Shown here: positions 1-6,901 of the stretch, piece after piece
How positions within the stretch are numbered: position 1 is the stretch's first letter
How the letters are laid out: each line of letters starts with the position of its first letter
Origin: Brumimicrobium sp051745635
Lineage (GTDB): Bacteria; Bacteroidota; Bacteroidia; Flavobacteriales_D; Crocinitomicaceae
DNA length: 24,109 bases
NCBI GenBank assembly: GCA_051745635.1
Contig: JBNJEH010000046.1
Coordinates: 1-24,109 of the forward strand
Direction of reading: 5' to 3'
Position numbers and translations under genes: made by a program
Notes under the pieces: model-generated
The model's database searches: none
What the model was told of the DNA's origin: nothing
The model's input: the letters and a program-made list of their open reading frames with translations, nothing else

Positions 1-196
1 CAATCACGATCGATTTATCCGAGATAGAGATATTTCCCTCTTCCTCGTATGTTGCAGTATCCTGGTATTGATCAGCACTATAATCGTACACGGATTCTGT
101 CACTTGTTTGTATTTCAAACGCAGTTCTTCCTGACAAATCGCTTCCGTGGCCAAAAGACCGAGCAAAATAAAAAATAGTACAAAGTTTCGTTGCAT
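1..196 (-). CDS. Secreted protein of unknown function, N-terminal fragment (cut by window edge)
   Basis: An open frame starts at ATG 194-196 and runs leftward off the window; 65 codons are visible. The first 20 or so residues form a signal peptide: MQRN, then a hydrophobic stretch FVLFFILLGLLA, then a likely signal peptidase I site near the Cys-Gln that follows TEAI. There is no lipobox, so it is probably not a lipoprotein. The visible mature part is polar and acidic (QEELRLKYKQVTE, then Asp/Glu/Tyr-rich), with no domain I recognise. It is transcribed away from the secreted-protein gene at 447-1808, leaving a 250-bp divergent intergenic region. That it is a real exported protein is fairly safe; its function cannot be told. 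Confidence 0.7.
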   Translation of the reverse strand, partial: MQRNFVLFFILLGLLATEAICQEELRLKYKQVTESVYDYSADQYQDTATYEEEGNISISDKSIVI

Positions 197-225
197 TTCC
201 TGAGTTTAGCAAATTTACTGCGCAA

Positions 226-233
226 CAAAAATA
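226..233 (-). promoter_or_regulatory. Candidate -7 promoter element (TATTTTTG)
   Basis: On the minus strand TATTTTTG fits the Bacteroidota -7 consensus TAnnTTTG, 29 nt before the ATG at 196. A second match, TAAATTTG, lies at 210-217 but would leave almost no leader. No TTTG/TTG element is present at the usual spacing, so the call is weak. Confidence 0.3.
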
Positions 234-289
234 GAGAAATAATTGAATTTATTGAAATTCAACGTATTAATTTACAATCAGTGAAAGCG

Positions 290-318
290 CCTTTTCCAAT
301 AAAAGGGTTGGAGCCCTT
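290..318 (+). other. Overlapping, mutually exclusive small hairpins
   Basis: CCTTTT (290-295) can pair with AAAAGG (301-306) across a 5-nt loop. AAGGG (303-307) can instead pair with CCCTT (314-318). The two stems share bases and cannot coexist. They lie in the divergent intergenic region 130 nt upstream of the start at 447. The rest of 197-446 is AT-rich with no gene seen. Whether it is transcribed is unknown. Confidence 0.25.
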
Positions 319-446
319 GTTTATGCGCAATCAAGCCTTCAAATCAATTTTTCAACATAGCACTAGAAAATTGTTGATAACCGATGAATTGTGAATACGA
401 GCCATTATTTTATGGAAAAAAGAAAATTGTGCATCTTTATAGTGAA

Positions 447-1808
447 ATGAAAGAAATTGGCTACATCTTATGCTTTTTATTGATGCTGACAGCAGCGAGA
501 GCTCAGGTAGCCGATCGCTCGTGCGTGAGTTTCGGTTTAACAGATGCCGAAACGGGCGAAATCCTTGAAAATGCTGATCTAACGGTCGAAAGTGTAGAAG
601 GTCGGGTTGTTTTTAGCGGAAAAATAGCACACGGGGAGAAGGTATGCTGGACAAATCAAACAGAGGTTCCGCTGCGCGCACAGGTGGAAATAGAAAATTA
701 TTCTTCCATCGACACCACGTTGAATGCAGCTGATTTAAAAAGCGAAAGACGAAAAGGCGGCAGATTGCACGTAGAACTGTCATTTGATTTTTCAGGTCAA
801 TTTATTGAAGGAGTTGATATCAACGCAAAACGGGAGCCGCAAGTTCGTTTTGGTTCGAATCGTTTGAGTGTCAGTGATTATGTGCTGATCAGTGATGAAG
901 AAATGCTATTGTTAACGTATCCCCGGCGCCTTGAAAAAGATTGCGAACTACTTTGGATTAAAGGGGAAGAAGTTTTGGGACGTCGCGTGCTCATGAAAGG
1001 AGCAGAGGAATTGGTTACCGATTACAGGGATAACGTTTACCTCAAAGCGGAAGATGGAATTTACCAATTGAATCTGAGTCGCCATATTGGATTGAGATCG
1101 ATTGATGAAGCGCAGTTTCAAGGGACAATTGCACCGATTCTTGACACGCTGGAGGAGGAGCGCGTCTATTTTTCGAATTACAATGCATTCTATCCCGCCT
1201 TCGATTACTTTATGGTTGATCGCGATGATACATCTTACGTTAAAGTGCACCACCTCGAAGATGAACTGATGATGGAACAGTACCGTTCTGAATACAAATG
1301 GGCGGATGTCAGGACGAAATTGTGGGCATGGGATCAAGAAGCTGCCACGGGCATTGACCGCGAGGTTTGGGTCGGTGCCAATATTTTTACGCAGACGATC
1401 TATTACGATCCGCCACTGGGCGATTTTTTTCTTATCAATAATGAATTATTGGTCTTTGATTATTACCGGGATCATCTTTACTTTTTTGATGCCTGGAATT
1501 GCCAGGAAACGGATAGCTGCACAATAGATTTTCACAAGGACGCGCGAAAATCCGGCTGGGAGAAGACCGTTTTGCGCGATCCGGTCCGAGACAAGTTGTA
1601 CACAGCTTACGACGATGGCGGATTTACTAACATTGTGTGCATTGACAAACGATCGGGTGAAACGAGTCAACCTCAGCGGTTAACATATCGTTACGTGGAG
1701 AAGATTAAGATCTATGATGGTCAGATCTATTACATCTATCGTCCTTTTGAATCGCCGCAGAAAAAATATTTGTATTACGAATCCATTGCGGATGATTTGA
1801 AGAAGTAG
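447..1808 (+). CDS. Secreted beta-rich protein of unknown function
   Basis: A 453-residue protein when begun at ATG 447. The frame is open to an ATG at 384, but the later start puts a standard signal peptide at the very N-terminus (MKEIGYIL, hydrophobic core, then ARA followed by Gln, with cleavage expected there). Residues about 21-112 hold short beta-strand-like segments with DAETGEILENADL, reminiscent of carboxypeptidase-regulatory/prealbumin-like folds, with two cysteines (26 and 67). From about 133 onward there are repeated hydrophobic strands separated by turns (YVLISDEE, LLWIKGEE, VYLKAEDGIYQL, LYFFDAW, LYTAYDDG, IYYIYRP), suggesting a beta-propeller-like body. No catalytic motif and no T9SS C-terminal domain are visible. 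I do not recognise the family. Periplasmic or outer-membrane-associated location is inferred from the signal peptide. Confidence 0.8.
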   Translation: MKEIGYILCFLLMLTAARAQVADRSCVSFGLTDAETGEILENADLTVESVEGRVVFSGKIAHGEKVCWTNQTEVPLRAQVEIENYSSIDTTLNAADLKSERRKGGRLHVELSFDFSGQFIEGVDINAKREPQVRFGSNRLSVSDYVLISDEEMLLLTYPRRLEKDCELLWIKGEEVLGRRVLMKGAEELVTDYRDNVYLKAEDGIYQLNLSRHIGLRSIDEAQFQGTIAPILDTLEEERVYFSNYNAFYPAFDYFMVDRDDTSYVKVHHLEDELMMEQYRSEYKWADVRTKLWAWDQEAATGIDREVWVGANIFTQTIYYDPPLGDFFLINNELLVFDYYRDHLYFFDAWNCQETDSCTIDFHKDARKSGWEKTVLRDPVRDKLYTAYDDGGFTNIVCIDKRSGETSQPQRLTYRYVEKIKIYDGQIYYIYRPFESPQKKYLYYESIADDLKK

Positions 1809-1873
1809 GGCAAATGATTGAGCACCACATCTTAGTGGACTAGATAACGAATAGACCAGAAAAGTGCCCAGTT

Positions 1874-2911
1874 TTATTCACCGAACATTTTAACCACAAT
1901 TCCGGAGGTGTCTGTATAGTATCCACGGAACATACCTGCCGTATTGAAAGGCATGTGAATATTCCCGCTCCTGTCAAGTGTTATGATGCCACCGGTTCCT
2001 CCTTTTTTAGTGAGGTTTGCTATGGCAGAATCTCCAGCTTTTCTGAGGTTAAATTGTTGATATTTTATGCGTGCAGCGACGTCATAAGCAATAACATTTC
2101 GGATAAAATATTCGCCATGTCCGGTGCTGGAAACGCCACAAGTAGCATTATCGGCATAGGTTCCGGCTCCAATGATGGGTGAATCGCCGATACGACCGTA
2201 TTTTTTGTTGGTCATTCCGCCCGTCGATGTACCCGCAGCAATATTTCCAGCCTTATCGAGTGCAACTGCACCTACCGTGCCGTATTTTTGATCATTGATA
2301 AAAGGATCTACAGCGGCGTGGTTTTGCTTCTTGATTTCTCGGAGTTGACGCAGCCGGCGTTCTGTAATAAAATGGTCGGGCAAGACGGGCTCTAGCTGTT
2401 GTTCTTCCGCAAATCGTTCAGCTCCTTCTTCCGATAGCAGCACGTGTTCTGAATTCACCGATACGAGATAAGCCGCCAAAATGGGGTTTTTGACCGTTTG
2501 AATTCCGGCTACGGCTCCAGCTTGATTTGTAGCACCATCCATAATCGATGCGTCGTGCGAAATCGTTTCTTCGTGAGTCAATACCGCACCAACTCCCGCA
2601 TTAAACAGCGGACTGTTTTCCATAACCTGAATAGCAGCTATAACGGCCTCAGTACTGGTTCCTCCTTCATCCAGGATGGCATGCCCTGCTCTGAGTGCTT
2701 CTGATAACTTTTCTTCGTAAGCTTTGCGCCGTTCAGTGGGTATATTTTCGCGCAAGATTGTACCTGCGCCTCCGTGAATCACCAATCGCGGTGATACTTC
2801 AGTCGATTTGGGTTTTGTAGAAGGAGCTTTCTTTTCGGTTGTCTCGGCGGGTTTCTGCTCCTGACAACCGACGAACAAAACCATTAATAGTACATAGATT
2901 CCGCAGCGCAT
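1874..2911 (-). CDS. Isoaspartyl peptidase / type 2 L-asparaginase, lipoprotein form
   Basis: An Ntn-hydrolase of 345 residues that removes beta-aspartyl (isoaspartyl) residues from peptides and can hydrolyse asparagine. Family hallmarks are present in order: LVIHGGAG near residue 48, HDASIMDGA (119-127), and the autocleavage site KYG-TVGAVALD with nucleophile Thr212. TSTGG (228-232) and GDSPIIGAGTYAD (242-254) form the rest of the active site. The precursor is expected to self-cleave between Gly211 and Thr212. The N-terminus is a lipoprotein signal with lipobox FVGC (Cys16), then a Pro/Lys/Thr linker to about residue 42, so the enzyme is probably membrane-anchored outside the cytoplasm. The frame can be read three codons further to a TTG at 2920; the ATG at 2911 is preferred. 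It stands alone, convergent with 447-1808. The length is normal for the family plus linker. Confidence 0.93.
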   Translation of the reverse strand: MRCGIYVLLMVLFVGCQEQKPAETTEKKAPSTKPKSTEVSPRLVIHGGAGTILRENIPTERRKAYEEKLSEALRAGHAILDEGGTSTEAVIAAIQVMENSPLFNAGVGAVLTHEETISHDASIMDGATNQAGAVAGIQTVKNPILAAYLVSVNSEHVLLSEEGAERFAEEQQLEPVLPDHFITERRLRQLREIKKQNHAAVDPFINDQKYGTVGAVALDKAGNIAAGTSTGGMTNKKYGRIGDSPIIGAGTYADNATCGVSSTGHGEYFIRNVIAYDVAARIKYQQFNLRKAGDSAIANLTKKGGTGGIITLDRSGNIHMPFNTAGMFRGYYTDTSGIVVKMFGE

Positions 2912-2934
2912 AATTTTCAATTTACAGTGAGTAA

Positions 2935-2946
2935 ATGGTTTACCAT
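2935..2946. promoter_or_regulatory. Small palindrome upstream of the isoaspartyl peptidase gene
   Basis: ATGGT-TT-ACCAT is an inverted repeat with 5-bp arms, 24 nt upstream of the ATG at 2911. Its position would suit an operator, but there is no supporting motif and short palindromes are common in AT-rich DNA. Confidence 0.2.
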
Positions 2947-3010
2947 GATAGGTAGTAATTTTAATTTAAAACATTCTTTCTTATTGGACGCTTAGATTTA
3001 TAAATGATGT

Positions 3011-3066
3011 TAGACATTGGAGATGTTAGATATTCTTAATGTCAGTTTTCTAACATCTATTGTCTA
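3011..3066 (-). terminator. Stem-loop downstream of the 3093-4174 gene pair
   Basis: AGATGTTAGA (3021-3030) and its exact reverse complement TCTAACATCT (3049-3058) are separated by 18 nt. The pairing resumes outside a small asymmetric bulge as TAGACA (3011-3016) with TGTCTA (3061-3066). It lies 27 nt beyond the stop of the minus-strand gene ending at 3093, so it is well placed to end that operon. It lacks the T-run of a classic intrinsic terminator. GATGTTAGA is also directly repeated at 3006-3014 and 3022-3030. Confidence 0.4.
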
Positions 3067-3092
3067 ATTGTTTAATAGTTAGGCACAATGCC

Positions 3093-3425
3093 TCACTTAC
3101 GAACTTTTTTCTTCGTTTGTTTACCTTCTTTATCGGGGAATTTTTTCTCCAAAATGTTTTTGTATTCTTTTTTCTTTAAGGTACAATCAACGAAAGATTT
3201 ATATTGTGACTCATCTAAAAACAACTTGCCTGCCATTGCTTTTGCTTTCCCCTTTCTAAACTCATTCTTATGATTGTTAGGAATTCTAAAATGAGACACT
3301 TTCTTATCATTAACCATTAAAAATGCAGTATCATGTTTCGATCTTTTACCTGATTTTTTCGTGCATGGAGCTTTTTTCTCTATGGCACTTCTAACTTCTG
3401 ACTCTTTAAAAACATGAAATGCCAT
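3093..3425 (-). CDS. Small basic protein, possibly HicA-like; function unknown
   Basis: 110 residues, very rich in Lys/Arg, with a Lys-rich tail (KEGKQTKKKVRK). The layout is: an N-terminal helix (ESEVRSAIEKKA); KRSKHDTAFLMVNDKKVSHFRIP, which reads as beta strands around His31; NNHKNEFRKGKAKAMAGKL, a helix beginning with His52; and a C-terminal segment FVDCTLKKKEYKNIL. The order lysine-rich turn, H, beta hairpin ending in IP, H, then a basic helix with a glycine resembles the double-stranded-RNA-binding fold of HicA mRNA interferases. The resemblance is by eye and could be wrong. It starts 2 nt after the stop of the upstream gene (3428), so the two are surely co-transcribed and probably translationally coupled. 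Function is not established. Confidence 0.75.
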   Translation of the reverse strand: MAFHVFKESEVRSAIEKKAPCTKKSGKRSKHDTAFLMVNDKKVSHFRIPNNHKNEFRKGKAKAMAGKLFLDESQYKSFVDCTLKKKEYKNILEKKFPDKEGKQTKKKVRK

Positions 3426-3427
3426 GG

Positions 3428-4174
3428 TTATTTAACTTTTTCGATGATCGTTTTTAGGAGTTTCTTCTGTTCAATTAAATCTGAAGAGAGCAAAACATCT
3501 CTTGAAGAAACTAATTCTTCATAGAGATGAATAATATACTCCTTTATACCTTCAAGTAAATCATCAAAATCCTCAGCGTACTCCGTAATATCAAGTTGTG
3601 ATACACTTCCGCAAAGCTCTGGTTCATCTTCAACTTCTAGTTTGATTTTGAGATTATATTTCATGCTATACTTAATATCATGTAATGATGAAATTAAAAT
3701 ATAACCACGCTCAAAAGCCCCTTCTTTACTATGCGCTGAGATGTTTTCTTCAGATTGTTTGTGAATTTTAGTATTAACTTCTCCCAAGCTACTTAAAAGT
3801 TTCAAAGCTTTATCTAAACCATCATAATTAACAGACCTCTTTAATCTTTCTATGGCCTTAGTTCTAAAATCAACAGAAGCCACAGCCTGTTTAGATAACT
3901 CTGATACTTCTTCCAACTCATTGAATGCTAAATAATCAACAGCTTTGTAGAATTCCCTGGACGCATTTAGAAATTTTTCAGAAACTTTGATGAAACCATC
4001 AATATTTTCCTTAAGATTCTTCAAACTGCCAGATCTTGTCGCAGATCTTCTTTGACGGCGCGAACCATAAGCTGCTTTCATCAAGTAATTAGTAGATTTA
4101 TCTGAACGAATTCCGTCGAGATATGATCCTACCAATTTATCAGGACTTTGAGAAATATATTCTTGAGTGACCAT
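3428..4174 (-). CDS. Helical protein of unknown function, first gene of an AT-rich pair
   Basis: 248 residues from ATG 4172-4174. The frame is open 13 codons further to a TTG at 4213, but a promoter -7 element sits inside that stretch, so the ATG is chosen. Predicted to be almost wholly alpha-helical and soluble, with no signal peptide or membrane segment. There is an Arg-rich patch near residues 39-47 (RRQRRSATR), then long amphipathic helices (about 50-145 and 196-248). These are split by a short beta-like piece (YNLKIKLEVEDEPELCGS) around 173-190. No motif I recognise. The gene is more AT-rich than the neighbouring metabolic genes, consistent with accessory DNA. It is coupled (2-nt gap) to the small basic protein at 3093-3425; an antitoxin, partner or immunity role is speculation. 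Confidence 0.75.
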   Translation of the reverse strand: MVTQEYISQSPDKLVGSYLDGIRSDKSTNYLMKAAYGSRRQRRSATRSGSLKNLKENIDGFIKVSEKFLNASREFYKAVDYLAFNELEEVSELSKQAVASVDFRTKAIERLKRSVNYDGLDKALKLLSSLGEVNTKIHKQSEENISAHSKEGAFERGYILISSLHDIKYSMKYNLKIKLEVEDEPELCGSVSQLDITEYAEDFDDLLEGIKEYIIHLYEELVSSRDVLLSSDLIEQKKLLKTIIEKVK

Positions 4175-4179
4175 AATAG

Positions 4180-4210
4180 CAAAGTTATAATCTAATTGCT
4201 TATTAGCAAA
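4180..4210 (-). promoter_or_regulatory. Near-consensus Bacteroidota promoter (TTTG-N19-TAACTTTG)
   Basis: On the minus strand TTTG (4207-4210) is followed after exactly 19 nt by TAACTTTG (4180-4187). This matches the Bacteroidota primary-sigma consensus TTTG-N19-TAnnTTTG. It is the best promoter in the window. Transcription would begin within a few nucleotides of the ATG at 4172-4174, implying a leaderless or nearly leaderless message. Confidence 0.65.
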
Positions 4211-4450
4211 CAAGCTGTCGTTAAATATTTCAAAACCTCTTAGTAAATATAAGGAATAAATAAAATAATAAGTAATGTGCCTAAAAATAAATAAACAAAA
4301 TAGCGCCGATAGGGTTCAAGGTTTGCGCTACTTTGATTATTTTAATCCGCTGTATCTTTAATAAGTATTCATTACTGTTTTACGACTTACATCGGAAATT
4401 CTAATAAGTAAATGTAACATTAATTGTCAACTCATGAAGAGTGAATGGCT

Positions 4451-4600
4451 TAAAATCAGTAAATAACGAAGGAATCCCCCGTTTGAAGGGAACGAGGTGC
4501 TTCTGCGAACTTGATGGTTATAGCCTAAATTTCAGACGTATATGAGGAATTCTAGCAATCTGAACGTAGCAGCGAGGAACACATTTCGTCAAGTTCAATA
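4451..4600. repeat. Degenerate intergenic repeat mosaic
   Basis: Between 4214 and 4812 there is no convincing gene. From 4214 to about 4440 the DNA is plain AT-rich. From about 4451 it carries fragments such as GAAGGAATCCCCCG, GAGGAATTCTAGCAATCTG and AACGTAGCAGCGAGGAA. From memory these resemble dispersed non-coding repeats found between genes in Flavobacteriales genomes. The units here are diverged and incomplete, so the boundaries are approximate. Confidence 0.35.
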
Positions 4601-4618
4601 TTAACGCATGCCGACGAG

Positions 4619-4666
4619 CTCAATGTATCATATTTCGATAAACTCAATGTATCATATCTCGACAGG
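4619..4666. repeat. 24-bp tandem duplication
   Basis: Two adjacent 24-bp units, 4619-4642 and 4643-4666, share CTCAATGTATCATAT and differ at only four positions near their ends (TTCGATAAA versus CTCGACAGG). A third, decayed start (CTCGATATAGCTCAGTG) follows at 4667. Further right, TTTGCG is doubled (4690-4695 and 4699-4704) and CTTGTGGTTAAC lies at 4719-4730, both like remains of other intergenic repeats. No coding frame or CRISPR-like spacing. Confidence 0.7.
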
Positions 4667-4812
4667 CTCGATATAGCTCAGTGCGTCGCTTTGCGCTCTT
4701 TGCGACTTATCCGCATCCCTTGTGGTTAACAGCTCAAATAAAACCCACTCATTTCACTCATCAATTTACATACATGATTGAAACAAATTGAGCACCTACA
4801 TCCAGAGAAGCG

Positions 4813-5448
4813 CTAGAATTGATTGGCTACATTCAGCAGCGTCTGGTGGTCGATGTTGTGAGGACCGTCGAAGGGGATGACCTCAATTCCTGGAATTTCT
4901 TGTCGATACTGGTCGATAATTTCCTCAAAGTGATCCTGAAAATATTGATCCTGCCGACCGATGATAAAGTAATTTCGGGAAGTTTTAAGCTTATCTTGAT
5001 CCTGTTCACCTTCGAGGTCTGGTGGAAAAACGCAAGCCCACAATATAAAATGATCGGCATGAAAGGTATTTTTGGCGTGCCAGCGCGAAGCAGTCGCACC
5101 TCCTTGAGAAAAGCCCAAAACAATGCGTTGATCAAATGCGTAGTTGTTTAAAAAATGAGCACTCAATTGATCGAGGTAGTTATGATTGTCTTCAATATCG
5201 TCTAATCGCGCTTCTTTCGTCATCCAGGAGGCGCCGACGCGACCACTGGTTCCTTCTAAGTAAAAACGGTGCATACCTTCCGGTGCCACCACGAAATGCT
5301 CGTCCGGATCGAGGACGTTAAATTTGCGCAGAAAATAAAACGCCAATTGACCGTAACCGTGTAATACAAACCATATTTTGGAGGCTTTATCGGGATTTCC
5401 GTACGTGTAATATCGAAACGTTTTTGTTAATTGAAGTTTTCCTTCCAT
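4813..5448 (-). CDS. Alpha/beta hydrolase, carboxylesterase/phospholipase type
   Basis: 211 residues from ATG 5446-5448. The frame extends to 5505, but that stretch lies deep inside the upstream gene, so the ATG just before that gene's stop is chosen. Alpha/beta-hydrolase features: VLHGYGQ (oxyanion loop, 28-34); nucleophile elbow LGFSQGG with Ser114; IIGRQDQYF with Asp167 after strand 7; and GPHNID with His197. The size and GFSQGG resemble the short serine esterases of the carboxylesterase/phospholipase (PF02230) type. Substrate unknown. It is cytoplasmic, with no signal peptide. It overlaps the double-hydrolase gene by 22 bp, so translation is probably coupled, and it is last in the efp operon. 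Confidence 0.87.
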   Translation of the reverse strand: MEGKLQLTKTFRYYTYGNPDKASKIWFVLHGYGQLAFYFLRKFNVLDPDEHFVVAPEGMHRFYLEGTSGRVGASWMTKEARLDDIEDNHNYLDQLSAHFLNNYAFDQRIVLGFSQGGATASRWHAKNTFHADHFILWACVFPPDLEGEQDQDKLKTSRNYFIIGRQDQYFQDHFEEIIDQYRQEIPGIEVIPFDGPHNIDHQTLLNVANQF

Positions 5449-6875
5449 TGTAGGATTGATGTTATAACTGATGAGGCTTGTTCGAGATGGGGGGCATGTC
5501 CGCAATTTTCGATCAACGCAACCTGCGCTGAATTGATTAATTCCGCAATTCCATGCACTTGTCGATCAGTGCCGTACTGATCATCCTCACCCTGAATGAT
5601 GAGTGCCGGCGTATTCATTCCCCGAATTGTTTCGGAAATATCCCAGTCTTTGAAATCTTCCTGCAACCACGTGCGTGCCCAGTTATGGAAAAGATGTTCC
5701 GTTTTAGCACCGTGATAGTATTCGAGTCCTTGTAATTTGCCTGCCTTAAAAGCATCAATGGCCGGTTGAATTCCCTCGCGCGTTTCTTTTTCATTGATGT
5801 AGTGCGCTGCCATGGTGACAATACCTTCAACGTTTTCAGGATAAGTGGAGGCGTAGAGCAATGCGTTTGTTCCTCCGTCTGAATGTCCAATAATCAACAG
5901 TTGACGGTTTTCCAGTTTTTCCTGAATGAATGCGGGCAGTACTTTCAGCGCAAAATCGTGGAGGTACCGATGATCGCGTTGCCGGGGATCTTCAGAAGAG
6001 AATCCATAACCGGGGAACTCTGCGACAATAGCTGGTAAATCCAGTACTTTGGAGACTTTTTCCGGAAAATCCTTCCACTGCGCAATAGAGCCAATCGCCT
6101 CGTGAAGAAAAAGCAGAACCGGAGATCGTTGGTCGACATTTCCGATACTTTGGTAGGCCATTCTTCCATGCGGCGTATCGACCCAGTGATAGTGGATGGA
6201 TCTGCTCTGTACTTCTATCAAGCGCGCAATATTTTTTGGCTGAATAAAACCGATCGGGTGAATCATGGACGGGATTTCGAAATAATGTCCGTTGGGCATC
6301 ACTTCTGCTATGGCGATACTCTCTGACTTTGTCACCATTTGATCTTTTCCGCCTCTCGTAATGCGTACGGGAACACCCAGATGGCGCAATCTTTCGCGAT
6401 CAATCACTAGATCGTGCCCCAAAGCTTCCATGAAAGCTGAAGTTTTTTTTATCAGCGTTTCCAGATAGGAGCCGTGTGTTTGGCAGAGGTATTCGTAAAA
6501 TCGGGGCACTTTTTCCTTTAAAGTAGCGATATTTAAACGCTCCATCTCAATTGTTGCCTGAGCTGGAGACCAATCGAATTTCGTTCCCTGCGCGATGATT
6601 CCTTCGATGTTTTTAGGGTCTTGTTGTGCCGCAGCCAATGCCACATATCCGCCCAGACTGAAACCGTAAACAAGCGATTTTCCTTCTGCCTCGAGAAAAG
6701 ATAGAAAGTCATCAACGATCGCTGCCACATTAAAAGGTACGGTCGCATCTTTTTTCTTTCCGTGGTGAGGAATTTCGTAACAAACGACCTCGAAAGCTTT
6801 TTCCAGATGGGGGATGACAGCATCAAATTCGCTGGAATTTCCTAAAGCGCCGTGGATGAGAATCAACTTTTTCAT
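5427..6875 (-). CDS. Two alpha/beta hydrolase domains fused in one protein
   Basis: 482 residues with two complete alpha/beta hydrolase domains in one frame. Domain 1 (about 1-222) has LIHGALG (6-12), elbow YGFSLGG with Ser73, GGKDQMV with Asp178 and MIHP with His206. Domain 2 (about 228-482) has FLHEAIGS (256-263), elbow GHSDGG with Ser332, GEDDQYG with Asp432 and GHAPH with His460 or His463. Both triads look intact, so neither half is obviously dead. The usual length for such enzymes is 230-300 residues, so this is a true tandem fusion with a short linker (RLIEVQSRSIHYHW). No signal peptide. It lies 26 nt downstream of efp on the same strand and overlaps the third hydrolase gene. Reaction and substrate are not deducible; domain 2 resembles general lactonase/esterase-type proteins. 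Confidence 0.9.
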   Translation of the reverse strand: MKKLILIHGALGNSSEFDAVIPHLEKAFEVVCYEIPHHGKKKDATVPFNVAAIVDDFLSFLEAEGKSLVYGFSLGGYVALAAAQQDPKNIEGIIAQGTKFDWSPAQATIEMERLNIATLKEKVPRFYEYLCQTHGSYLETLIKKTSAFMEALGHDLVIDRERLRHLGVPVRITRGGKDQMVTKSESIAIAEVMPNGHYFEIPSMIHPIGFIQPKNIARLIEVQSRSIHYHWVDTPHGRMAYQSIGNVDQRSPVLLFLHEAIGSIAQWKDFPEKVSKVLDLPAIVAEFPGYGFSSEDPRQRDHRYLHDFALKVLPAFIQEKLENRQLLIIGHSDGGTNALLYASTYPENVEGIVTMAAHYINEKETREGIQPAIDAFKAGKLQGLEYYHGAKTEHLFHNWARTWLQEDFKDWDISETIRGMNTPALIIQGEDDQYGTDRQVHGIAELINSAQVALIENCGHAPHLEQASSVITSILQWKENFN

Positions 6876-6901
6876 AGCAAACCTAACGCCTTTTGATGCA
6901 T

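Noticed and set aside
948..1337. A 129-codon frame antisense to the secreted protein at 447-1808
   Set aside because: Shadow frame of a gene with a clear signal peptide and coherent translation on the plus strand.
4619..4690. Possible CRISPR-like repeat array
   Set aside because: Only two adjacent 24-bp units without spacers, plus a decayed third start; no cas genes in the window.
5449..5505. N-terminal extension of the 4813-5448 hydrolase to 5505
   Set aside because: The extension overlaps the upstream gene, is not hydrolase-like, and an ATG at 5446-5448 gives the expected start of the fold.
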